This document shows positions 14,188 to 20,636 of a DNA stretch of 23,353 bases, one piece after another; positions within the stretch are counted from its first letter, which is position 1; each line of letters begins with the position of its first letter. The stretch spans positions 1-23,353 of the forward strand of contig NZ_LLZN01000092.1 in assembly GCF_001509795.1 (NCBI RefSeq), in the 5' to 3' direction. Both the position numbers and the translations under genes were made by a program. A model generated the notes under the pieces. That model made no database searches. It saw nothing but the letters and a program-made list of their open reading frames with translations, and had not been told where the DNA came from. Origin of the DNA: Streptomyces sp. NRRL WC-3605 (GTDB lineage: Bacteria; Actinomycetota; Actinomycetes; Streptomycetales; Streptomycetaceae).

Positions 14188-15261
14188 TCAGAGGCGGTCG
14201 GCGTCGACCACGGCCTGGGCGAAGGCGGTGGGCGCCTCCTGCGGCAGGTTGTGGCCGACGTTCGCGATCGTGCGATGCGCGTACGGGCCGGTGAAGTGGT
14301 CGCGGTAGCCCGATCCGTCCCCGGGCGGGGTGAAGGGGTCGAGGGCGGCGTCGAGGGTGACGGTGGGGACATGGATGGAGGGCTGGCCGGCGAGCAGCTT
14401 CTCGTAGCGCGCGTACCGGCCGTCCGTGTCCACGAGGCCGATGCGCCAGCGGTAGTTGAAGAGCACGATGGCCGCGTAGTCGGGGTTCTTGAACGCCTCG
14501 GCGGTGCGGTTGTACGTGTCGTCGCTGAAGTTCCAGTTGGGGGAGACCAGGGTCCACACGTACCGGCACAGCGCGAGGCGGCTGTCCTCGTCCTCCATGG
14601 CCGCCTTGCCCCGGGGAGTGGCGAAGTACCACTGGTACCACCACGTGTGCTCGACGGCCGGGGCGGCGGGCGCGGCCTGCGCCGCACGGTTGGTGATGAG
14701 GTAACCGCTGGTGGAGACAAGGGACTTGACCCGCTCCGGCCAGAGGGCGGCGATGATGTCGGCGGTGCGCGATCCCCAGTCGAAGCCGGCCAGCACGGCC
14801 TTGTCGATCCGCAGGGCGTCCATCAGGGCGATGACGTCCAGCGCGATGGCGGACTGCTCGGCCGTGCGAGGGGTGCGGTCCGACAGGAAGGCCGTGCTGC
14901 CGTGTCCGCGCAGATAGGGGACGACGACGCGGTACCCCAGGTCGGCGAGCAGCGGGGCGACGTCGGCATAGCTGTGAATGTCGTACGGCCAGCCGTGCAG
15001 CAGCACGACCACGGGGCCATGCGCCGGGCCGGCCTCCGCATAGCCGACGTTCAGGACTCCCGCCCTGACCTGCCTGATCTTTGCGAACGAAGTGTGGGTG
15101 CCCGGTGTGACGGCCGGGACGGTGGGGACCTGGGAGCCGCCGCCCGGCCGCCCACGCGAGGCGGACGAGGCGAACGCGTCGGTCCCCATGCCCGAGAGCG
15201 AGACAGCGGCCGCGCCGGTGCCAAGGCCTACGGCCTTGCTGAAAGTACGCCTGTTGATCAT
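14188..15261 (-). CDS. Tat-exported alpha/beta hydrolase, epoxide hydrolase-like
   Basis: 357 residues. The ATG at 15261 opens a twin-arginine signal, INRRTFSKAVGLGTGAAA, ending near residue 35, so the enzyme acts outside the cell. The hydrolase domain has the oxyanion motif HGWP (89-92), the nucleophile elbow AGFDWGSR with Asp161 in place of Ser, and the histidine motif NVGHNLPQEAP near the C terminus. Asp nucleophile plus HGxP marks epoxide hydrolases and haloalkane dehalogenases; NYRWR in the cap may supply a ring-opening tyrosine. Secreted epoxide hydrolases are less usual than cytoplasmic ones. The 5' region carries palindrome copy C 118 bases upstream. The frame remains open upstream to 15459, but only the inner start gives the export signal. 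Substrate unknown. Confidence 0.9.
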   Translation of the reverse strand: MINRRTFSKAVGLGTGAAAVSLSGMGTDAFASSASRGRPGGGSQVPTVPAVTPGTHTSFAKIRQVRAGVLNVGYAEAGPAHGPVVVLLHGWPYDIHSYADVAPLLADLGYRVVVPYLRGHGSTAFLSDRTPRTAEQSAIALDVIALMDALRIDKAVLAGFDWGSRTADIIAALWPERVKSLVSTSGYLITNRAAQAAPAAPAVEHTWWYQWYFATPRGKAAMEDEDSRLALCRYVWTLVSPNWNFSDDTYNRTAEAFKNPDYAAIVLFNYRWRIGLVDTDGRYARYEKLLAGQPSIHVPTVTLDAALDPFTPPGDGSGYRDHFTGPYAHRTIANVGHNLPQEAPTAFAQAVVDADRL

Positions 15262-15378
15262 GTCAAACCTTCCGTCATTCGTTGTCCGGTGACCGGCCCG
15301 TCCGCGCGAGGCCGCTTGCCCACCTGCCCTACGAGCGCGGTGAGCCCCCGTGGCACGGGGACCTTTGCACAGAACATC

Positions 15379-15399
15379 GTCACCTGTCCAGCCGGTGAC
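15379..15399 (-). promoter_or_regulatory. 21-bp palindromic operator, copy C (upstream of epoxide-hydrolase-like gene)
   Basis: On the minus strand it reads GTCACC, spacer GGCTGGACA, GGTGAC. In this orientation it is nearly identical to copy D, including several bases past the right arm. TGGACA in the spacer could act as a -35, with transcription towards the gene at 15261. Confidence 0.75.
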
Positions 15400-15454
15400 G
15401 CTGACGCAGAGGGTGAGGCGAGGCCGACGCCCGTACTCTGACCTGGGGGCCCCG

Positions 15455-15715
15455 CCCACCCCTCCGGCGGCTCCCCGGGCAACAGGCCCTCTTCGGTGCC
15501 CCGTCGCAGGGGCGCGTCCACCTCGGCGACGCAGATGTCCCGACGCCGGCGGATGGCCTCGTCCGAGAGCATGCGGGCAGCGAGCATGCGGGGAAGGCAG
15601 GGCGACGGCGACGGGTGCATCGCCGAGCCGGGTGTCCTGGATGGCCCGCTCGGTGGCCGGGATGCGGGACTCATAGATCGCGGAGAGTAGGTCCTCGCGG
15701 CCGGCAAAGCGGGCT
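15455..15715 (-). pseudogene. Degraded TetR gene, related to the TetR at 11517-12059
   Basis: Reading leftwards, one frame gives RARFAGREDLLSAIYESR, TERAIQDTRLGDAPVAVAL. A second frame gives RMLSDEAIRRRRD, EVDAPLRRGTEEG and PEGW. Both align with the intact regulator (FASREDLLSAIYESR ... APVAVAL ... RMLADEEVRARRD ... VTEGFLRADLPAGW). About 19 codons between VAVAL and RMLSD are missing with a frame change. The helix-turn-helix before FAGRED and the C-terminal ~25 residues are also gone. Nucleotide identity is high: 35 of 37 bases match between 15664-15700 and 11880-11916. It lies divergent to the aldehyde dehydrogenase gene, where a functional local regulator would sit. Confidence 0.85.
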
Positions 15716-15790
15716 CTCGTAGCTCAAAGGTATCGCTGACGGGGAACTTCTGTCGCGCTGATGCGACATTCATGTGTGGCTAACTCAATC

Positions 15791-15812
15791 AAGTGCTACA
15801 TTGAAGTGACAG
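15791..15812. promoter_or_regulatory. Shared 22-bp element, copy 2 (aldehyde dehydrogenase promoter)
   Basis: Matches 12130-12151 at 20 of 22 positions, with the core AAGTGCTACATTGA identical. It lies 60 bases before the aldehyde dehydrogenase start. TTGAAG at 15801-15806 could be a -35 element within it. Likely operator of a TetR protein related to the one at 11517. Confidence 0.65.
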
Positions 15813-15872
15813 TTGAACGGAAGGTCTGGTCCGAGCAGGCCAAGCGCACGGAAGACGGAAGAGAGAACGCTC

Positions 15873-17315
15873 ATGATCACCTACGACCGACTCTTCATCG
15901 GTGGCTCCTGGGTCGAGCCCAGTGACGCGGAGCTGCTGGACATCACCTCCCCGCACGACCGGTCGGTGATCGCCCGTGCCGCCCAGGCGCGGCCCGCCGA
16001 CATCGACCGTGCGGTCGCCGCGGCCCGGAAGTCCTTCGACGAGGGCGCGTGGCGGCTGACCCCGCCGGCCGAGCGGATCGCGCTGCTGCGCCGGTTCAAC
16101 GCGCTGCGCGAGGAGAACGCGGAGAAGATCGCCGCTCTGATCACTCTGGAGAACGGCTCGGCCGGGTGGTTCACGCGCGCCGGACAGGCCGGCCTCACCC
16201 GGCAGGCCAACGCCTACCTGAAGGCCGCGGAGGAGTTCGGCTGGGAGGAGACGTTCGCCCCGTCGGACCCGGCGTCACCCGTGCGCAGTGTCGTGCGCCG
16301 TGAGGCGGTCGGCGTGGTGGCCGCCGTCATCCCGTGGAACTCACCCTTCTCCTCCGCCACCTCCAAGATCATCCCGGCGCTGGTGGCGGGCAACTCCGTG
16401 GTCCTGAAGGTCTCGCCGGAGAACTCTCCGAGCATGGGCTTCCTCGCCGAGCTGCTGGAGCGGGTCGGCCTGCCCGAGGGTGTCATCAGCGTCCTGCCCG
16501 CCGACCGGGACACGAGCGAGTACCTGGTCAGGCACCCGGACGTCGACAAGATCGCCTTCACCGGGTCCACGCGCGCGGGCCGCCGCATCGCATCCCTCGC
16601 GGGCGAGCAGCTCAAGCGGGTGAGCCTGGAGTTGGGCGGCAAGTCCGCCGCGATCATCCTCCCCGACGCCGACATCGAGAAGGCCGTGGCAGGCGTCAAG
16701 TTCGGCTCCCTGCTGAACAACGCCGAGTCCTGCATCGCCCAGACACGCATCCTCGCCCCGCGCAGCCGTTACGAGGAGGTCGTCACCGGTCTCAAGGAGC
16801 TGATGGAGTCGCTGAAGGTCGGAGACCCCGACGACCCCGACACCTTCATCGGGCCGATGATCCGCCCCGACCAGCAGCAGCGGGTGATCGACTACATCCG
16901 GCTGGGTGTCGAGGAGGGCGCCCGCCTGGTCACCGGGGGCCCGCAGATCCCGGAGGGCCTGGAGAAGGGCAACTACGTCACCCCCACCCTCTTCGCCGAC
17001 GTCGACAACTCCATGCGGATCGCGCAGGAGGAGATCTTCGGCCCGGTCCTGGTCGTCATCGCCTACGACGACGAGGACGACGCGGTGCGCATCGCCAACG
17101 ACTCCGAGTACGGCCTGTCCGGCGGCGTCTGGTCCGCCGACGAGGAGCGCGCGCTCGCCGTCGCCCGTCGCGTCCGCACGGGCACCGTCACCGTCAACGG
17201 CGCCTCGCTCGCCTTCGACGGCCCGTTCGGCGGATTCAAGGCCAGCGGCATCGGCCGGGAGTACGGCACGGTCGGCCTCGGCACCTACACCGAATACAAG
17301 ACGATCACCGTCTGA
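15873..17315 (+). CDS. NAD(P)-dependent aldehyde dehydrogenase
   Basis: 480 residues, typical for the ALDH superfamily. The ATG at 15873 follows a GGAAGAGAGAAC ribosome site; an upstream in-frame start at 15813 would overlap the operator and is rejected. Catalytic residues are in place: Asn156 (IPWNSPF), general base Glu253 (LELGGKSA) and nucleophile Cys287 (NNAESCIAQTR). The cofactor motif FTGSTRAGRRI and the closing EEIFGPVLVVI and PFGGFKASGIGREYG are also present. It oxidises an aldehyde to a carboxylate using NAD(P)+; the general sequence type is shared by many broad-range ALDHs, so the substrate is not set. It is monocistronic as far as seen. The shared 22-bp element upstream links it to the TetR/exporter pair 3.6 kb away. 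Confidence 0.95.
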   Translation: MITYDRLFIGGSWVEPSDAELLDITSPHDRSVIARAAQARPADIDRAVAAARKSFDEGAWRLTPPAERIALLRRFNALREENAEKIAALITLENGSAGWFTRAGQAGLTRQANAYLKAAEEFGWEETFAPSDPASPVRSVVRREAVGVVAAVIPWNSPFSSATSKIIPALVAGNSVVLKVSPENSPSMGFLAELLERVGLPEGVISVLPADRDTSEYLVRHPDVDKIAFTGSTRAGRRIASLAGEQLKRVSLELGGKSAAIILPDADIEKAVAGVKFGSLLNNAESCIAQTRILAPRSRYEEVVTGLKELMESLKVGDPDDPDTFIGPMIRPDQQQRVIDYIRLGVEEGARLVTGGPQIPEGLEKGNYVTPTLFADVDNSMRIAQEEIFGPVLVVIAYDDEDDAVRIANDSEYGLSGGVWSADEERALAVARRVRTGTVTVNGASLAFDGPFGGFKASGIGREYGTVGLGTYTEYKTITV

Positions 17316-17361
17316 CCTCCGCAGCGACCCCACCGTGGAGCACATGTACCGGCTGGAGTCA

Positions 17362-17384
17362 CACACACGGCGGCACCATGTGTG
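17362..17384 (+). terminator. Weak hairpin after the aldehyde dehydrogenase gene
   Basis: CACACA (17362-17367) and TGTGTG (17379-17384) form a 6-bp stem around 11 bases, 47 bases past the stop codon. It is an AT-richer and weaker candidate than the other terminators here. Confidence 0.3.
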
Positions 17385-17448
17385 CACACGCTGTGTGGTC
17401 TTGATTCGCCCGCCCACCGTTGCACGCTGATTCGGACAGGGACGAAGA

Positions 17449-17737
17449 CGAACGACACCGAACGAGACCCCGAGTTCCTCCTGGTGCACGAGGCGTGGCA
17501 CGGGTCCGGGTGCTGGCACCAGGGGGCAGGACGTCCTCACGGCACGGGCTGGGCCAGCCACACGGTGGATCTGCCGAGTGTGGTCCCCGAGGGCTGTGAA
17601 GGCAGACTCGGGCGGGGTGGAAGGACCTGCCCACCACGTACATCATGCGTGATGACGGTCTGAGTCTTCCCGCGGCCTACCAGGAACCGTTCGCCGCCCG
17701 GAGGGGGAGTCAGCCGGTGACAGGCGCTACGCGGTAA
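17449..17737 (+). pseudogene. Alpha/beta hydrolase remnant, internally deleted and frameshifted
   Basis: The first part reads EFLLVHEAWHGSGCWHQ ... SHTVDLPSV, which matches the N terminus of small esterase-like hydrolases (usual form VLVHGAWHGSWCW ... AVDLPG). The oxyanion-region Gly after His is already changed to Glu. A later stretch in another frame reads LPTTYIMRDDGLSLPAAYQE PFAARRG, typical of the C-terminal part of the same family. The region between them, which should hold the nucleophile elbow and most of the cap (well over 100 residues), is absent. The second frame runs to a stop at 17735-17737, overlapping the convergent secreted-protein gene. It is non-functional by inspection. Confidence 0.75.
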
Positions 17738-18072
17738 CTCACCTGCGGCAGGCCGAAGTCGAACTGCGCCAGTCCGCCGCTCCGGAAGCCGTAGCCGGTG
17801 CAGTCGGCGCCGCTGTACGTGGTGATGGACGACGTCTCACTGACGATGACGAGCGAGTTGACCGGCTCCGCCAGCGTGTGGCACGTGCCGAAGTCGGTGA
17901 GGTCGACCACCGTCTCAGTACCCGAGTTGTGGTGGCCCGTGTAGAGATAGCCGCCCCACTTCAGGGGCGGCCAGTCCGACGCGCTCGCTGTCCCGGCGCC
18001 GAGGCCGATCAGGGCCGCGGCGGCGGTCGCGACGACAATGGCGGTGCGGAACTTCGCTTCGGGGGAGGACAT
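17710..18072 (-). CDS. Small secreted protein, possibly beta/gamma-crystallin-like
   Basis: 120 residues. The ATG at 18072 follows GAAGGGTGGG; a GTG nine bases further up is an alternative start. A Sec signal peptide is clear: basic KFR, hydrophobic TAIVVATAAAALIGLG, then ASAS-D as cleavage site near residue 32. The mature ~88 residues contain two cysteines (GTCHTL and GADCTGYG) that may form a disulfide and several short beta-strand-like segments with Gly/Tyr/Phe. This, with the ending QVSYRV, recalls single beta/gamma-crystallin or I36-inhibitor-like secreted proteins of Streptomyces, but no diagnostic motif was seen. It is divergent from the 63-aa gene; palindrome copy D lies 181 bases upstream of its start, so shared control is possible. 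Confidence 0.72.
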   Translation of the reverse strand: MSSPEAKFRTAIVVATAAAALIGLGAGTASASDWPPLKWGGYLYTGHHNSGTETVVDLTDFGTCHTLAEPVNSLVIVSETSSITTYSGADCTGYGFRSGGLAQFDFGLPQVSYRVAPVTG

Positions 18073-18252
18073 GCGACCCACCCTTCCTCGTGTGCATCGG
18101 CATCAGGGAATGTCGGCCGACCTGCTTCGATCGTGCGCAGCCGACCGACAAGATTTTTGCGACTTCAACCATGTGAGGAAAGAGCGAAACCGGCCACCAC
18201 ATACGTGTCGGTCTCACAAGGACCTGGTGATGGTGCATTCACTGCGGCAGGC

Positions 18253-18273
18253 GTCACCGGCTTGACAGGTGAC
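18253..18273 (+). promoter_or_regulatory. 21-bp palindromic operator, copy D (upstream of the 63-aa gene)
   Basis: GTCACC, spacer GGCTTGACA, GGTGAC. It carries a perfect TTGACA (18262-18267) usable as a -35 towards the gene at 18333, though no good -10 follows. It sits in the divergent interval between the secreted-protein gene and the 63-aa gene. Confidence 0.75.
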
Positions 18274-18332
18274 GAAGATCAGGGCACGCTGACATCAATC
18301 GCGGTCCACGACCGAGGAAGTGGAGCATGGTC

Positions 18333-18524
18333 ATGAACAAGGAACTCGCCACGGACGCCGAAGCGGCGATACGGCATGCCCGCTTCGGCAAGCTCCCCGA
18401 GCGGATCCGCTACGAGGACATGACGACCGAGGCGGAAGTCGCACCCGGCGGCCCGGGAGATGGCTACAACCCCGAGAACTCGTGGAAGTTCTACTCGTGC
18501 CTCGCCCTCGACCTGGGACTGTAG
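18333..18524 (+). CDS. Small hypothetical protein, 63 aa
   Basis: The start at 18333 is preferred over the ATG at 18327 because AAGTGGAG then lies seven bases upstream. The protein has a charged, probably helical N-terminal half (ATDAEAAIRHARFGKLPERI) and a central acidic segment EDMTTEAEVAPGGPGDGY. It ends in the hydrophobic tail NSWKFYSCLALDLGL, with a single Cys. There is no export signal or membrane segment. The layout (charged leader, Gly-Pro hinge, short aromatic tail) is loosely like a peptide precursor, but no modification or transport genes are adjacent, so this is only a thought. It is preceded by palindrome copy D at 60 bases, which supports its being a real expressed gene. Not recognised as any named family. 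Confidence 0.65.
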   Translation: MNKELATDAEAAIRHARFGKLPERIRYEDMTTEAEVAPGGPGDGYNPENSWKFYSCLALDLGL

Positions 18525-19323
18525 TGGTTGTGCGCCCCTATCCAGGTGGAGTCACGGAGCGGGGCCCCATTTACCACCGGATGCGGGCGAACGGCTACCG
18601 GGGTGTGAACGAAGACATGCTCGCTCTCATACGTGCTGCATAAGTGCCAACCTCGCATATGTGAGCACGTATCGCGCTCGCAGAGGACCCTACGCCGGCT
18701 GGGGTGATGCCGGCGTCGCCGCGATCTCGTGCTCCTGGGCGGTCATCGCCGCCCCGGTGTCTTCGCCCTCGCCGAACGCGACGACGCGGCCCGCCGCCCG
18801 CAGTTCCCTGCGGGCCGGCTCTACCCTCGGCCTGGGGCACCGGACACCGCCTGCTCTCGGTCGCGTACGGCTGCCGCCGTCACCGGCGGCGCCGGCAGGA
18901 GTCGGCGGTCGCACGTAACGGCCGCGGGGCGGTGCCGCACCGGGCTTCCCGGCGCGCGTGCTTTGTGCCCGCTGCCATCTGCGTCCCTCAGCCCGACGGT
19001 CAACCTAGGAGCGCTCCGCGTCCCTGGGGACTGGGTCACCCAGGTCACAAGCCGGTCAGGGTGTGTCGCAGACCGGAACGACAGGAGCGCCGAACGGGAT
19101 ACGTCGGCCCGGATCGGCGGTCCCGGGGCGTGTCGGCGAGGAGCGCGTAGCTCGCCCTCCGATGGTGCCGCCAGAGGGCGACCGCGCCGCACGGGCGCCG
19201 GTCACTGGCACTAGTCCGACCCGGCCCCGGTGCGTTGCGTGCGCAGTCGTTCGACGGATGCGGTGCGCGCGACCGTAAGACCGATGAGTTCCAGCGGCCG
19301 ATCCCGGTGCCCCCGCGTCGTGT
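18525..19323. other. Long intergenic region with possible gene fragments
   Basis: About 800 bases without a convincing complete gene. A short plus-strand frame from 18527 to 18643 (ending RMRANGYRGVNEDMLALIRAA) looks protein-like but lacks a ribosome site. On the minus strand, around 18700-18810, a frame with strong G/C third positions reads LRAAGRVVAFGEGEDTGAAM, possibly the end of a lost gene. From ~18900 to 19323 nothing is recognised. The region may be decayed coding DNA. Confidence 0.45.
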
Positions 19324-19782
19324 TCATGACCTGCGCCCCCGGGGACCGTAACGGCGTGAGCGCGATGTCGCGGGAGTCGGCGCGGGGCGGGCCTGCCTCG
19401 CCCGGTTGAGGCTCCACAGCAGGAGAAGGAGGAGGACCAGTCCGGACACGATCAGACCGGTGCCCGTGGCCCAGCCGCCGAACGGGAGCCGGGGCAGCAG
19501 CCCCCACGTCACACCCGCCGCGAGGAGCCCGACACCGGCCAGTACGGAGGCGGCGAGCCGGAGCGGTGAGGCGACACTCTCGTCCGCTGCGCGCAGAGCG
19601 CGCACACGCACCGGATCTACGTATCTCCGGACTCCGGGGAACTCCCGGGAGAGGACCAGCAGCCCGGCAAGGACCAGGAGCAGACCCGGACCGGGCAGGA
19701 CGAGCAGCGCCACTCCCGTCAGCAGCAGTGCGCCGCCTGCCACGAGAGCCGTAGCCCGGCGCAGCGCGCCACCCTTGAGCAT
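19324..19782 (-). CDS. PGPGW-motif (TMEM-like) integral membrane protein
   Basis: 152 residues. The ATG at 19782 has GGAGG six bases upstream and is preferred over the GTG at 19797, which has no clear site. The first ~40 residues form a helical hairpin around VLPGPGLLLVLAGLLVL followed by SREFPGVRRYV, the signature of the PGPGW family of small membrane proteins of unknown function. Two more membrane segments follow: LRLAASVLAGVGLLAAGVTW and GTGLIVSGLVLLLLLLW. The tail is basic and proline/arginine-rich, presumably cytoplasmic. The gene stands alone; palindrome copy E and a promoter with TTGACT/CAGAAT lie directly upstream. Some family members associate with envelope stress, but no role is shown by the sequence. 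Confidence 0.85.
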   Translation of the reverse strand: MLKGGALRRATALVAGGALLLTGVALLVLPGPGLLLVLAGLLVLSREFPGVRRYVDPVRVRALRAADESVASPLRLAASVLAGVGLLAAGVTWGLLPRLPFGGWATGTGLIVSGLVLLLLLLWSLNRARQARPAPTPATSRSRRYGPRGRRS

Positions 19783-19845
19783 CCAGTCCTCCGTCACGCC
19801 GTGCGTCCGCAGGTCGAACAGGGACTGCCGACCAGCATTCCGGAC

Positions 19846-19874
19846 ATTCTGCCCGAATGTGTGTCACCAGTCAA
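19846..19874 (-). promoter_or_regulatory. Putative promoter of the PGPGW gene
   Basis: On the minus strand TTGACT (19874-19869), a 17-bp spacer, then CAGAAT (19851-19846). The -35 lies inside palindrome copy E, so a protein bound there would block RNA polymerase. The expected leader is about 55 bases. Confidence 0.55.
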
Positions 19875-19883
19875 ACTGGTGAC
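19863..19883 (-). promoter_or_regulatory. 21-bp palindromic operator, copy E (upstream of the PGPGW gene)
   Basis: On the minus strand GTCACC, spacer AGTTTGACT, GGTGAC. It is the most symmetrical copy: the arms extend to nine bases each (GTCACCAGT and ACTGGTGAC) around a three-base centre. It lies 81 bases from the start codon at 19782. Confidence 0.8.
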
Positions 19884-20163
19884 GTCGAGTATCGACAAGG
19901 ACGGGGACGACGGCGAGGTCATGCCGCGTGCCCAGGTCGACGGCGATACGGCCCAGCTCTCGTGACCTCGGCCGGTCGGTCCCTCGGTGAGGGGCGGAGC
20001 GGTGGAGGAGAGGCAGCACCACGGTGATGCGATGGTCAGGACCGCGGAACGGGTGCGACGACGCAGCCGCAGCTCCATCAGTACGGGGCTTGATCCGGTG
20101 CTTCTTCGGCGAATCGGCGGCTTGACTCCACAGGTCCGCGCCCGGTGTGCCAGGATCACCGGC

Positions 20164-20541
20164 ATGACTGACGGTCCAGAACGACGCGACGCACGAGCTG
20201 ACCAGCCGGAACGGCTGTCAGCCGTCGCCACCGTCACGGACGGCGTCCGCGTGGTGGCGGTGGCCGGGGGCATCGACTACGACACCTGCGACACGCTCCA
20301 GCAGACGCTCGAAATCACCGACCCCTCGCTCCCACGCGTGGTGGTGGACATGCGGCAGGTCACCTTCATGGATTCGAGCGGGATCAACGTCCTGCTCGCC
20401 GCCTACCGAGCCCACCGTGGAGCCGGCGGCTGGCTGCGCCTGGCCGGAACCACCGGCGCCGCCCTGCGGGCCCTGCAGATCGTCGGCCTCGACACCGTCA
20501 TCGACTGCCACGAGACCGTGGACCAGGCTCTCCGGGCCTGA
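20164..20541 (+). CDS. STAS-domain anti-sigma factor antagonist
   Basis: 125 residues, about the length of SpoIIAA/RsbV/BldG-type antagonists. After a charged ~18-residue N terminus, the STAS fold runs VTDGVRVVAVAGGIDYDTCDTLQ, then VVVDMRQVTFMDSSGINVLL with the DSSG motif (residues 70-73). Its serine is the expected phosphorylation site of a partner anti-sigma kinase. It ends in the helix ALRALQIVGLDTVIDC. Unphosphorylated antagonists bind the anti-sigma kinase and free a sigma factor. No kinase or sigma gene is adjacent, so its partner is elsewhere. The start at 20164 is preceded by CCAGGATC, a modest ribosome site. It converges on the alcohol dehydrogenase gene across a shared terminator. 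Confidence 0.92.
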   Translation: MTDGPERRDARADQPERLSAVATVTDGVRVVAVAGGIDYDTCDTLQQTLEITDPSLPRVVVDMRQVTFMDSSGINVLLAAYRAHRGAGGWLRLAGTTGAALRALQIVGLDTVIDCHETVDQALRA

Positions 20542-20566
20542 AGAGTGCGGCGGGATCTCCGCACCA

Positions 20567-20594
20567 GGGGCCACGTCCTCTCGGACGTGGCCCC
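20567..20594. terminator. Bidirectional terminator between STAS and alcohol dehydrogenase genes
   Basis: A 12-bp perfect stem, GGGGCCACGTCC (20567-20578) with GGACGTGGCCCC (20583-20594), and a four-base loop TCTC, between two convergent genes. Confidence 0.92.
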
Positions 20595-20636
20595 GGCACC
20601 GTTGCTGTGGTGGGTGGGAGGCGTCAGCGTCCTCGG

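Noticed and set aside
12490..15441. A 983-codon open frame on the plus strand overlapping the exporter and the epoxide-hydrolase gene
   Set aside because: It is a shadow frame: extremely arginine/histidine/proline-rich, out of phase with the exporter and antisense to the hydrolase, both of which have full family motifs.
15258..15773. A single intact 171-aa minus-strand gene
   Set aside because: Only the middle part resembles TetR, and the matching N-terminal part is in another frame, so it is read as a pseudogene instead.
2632..18524. Idea that the two small proteins at 2632 and 18333 are related
   Set aside because: Their sequences share no motif, and only the second is preceded by the 21-bp palindrome.
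19794..20273. A 159-codon minus-strand frame over palindrome E and the STAS start
   Set aside because: Serine/arginine-rich composition, overlaps a well-supported STAS gene and the operator, and has no recognised domain.
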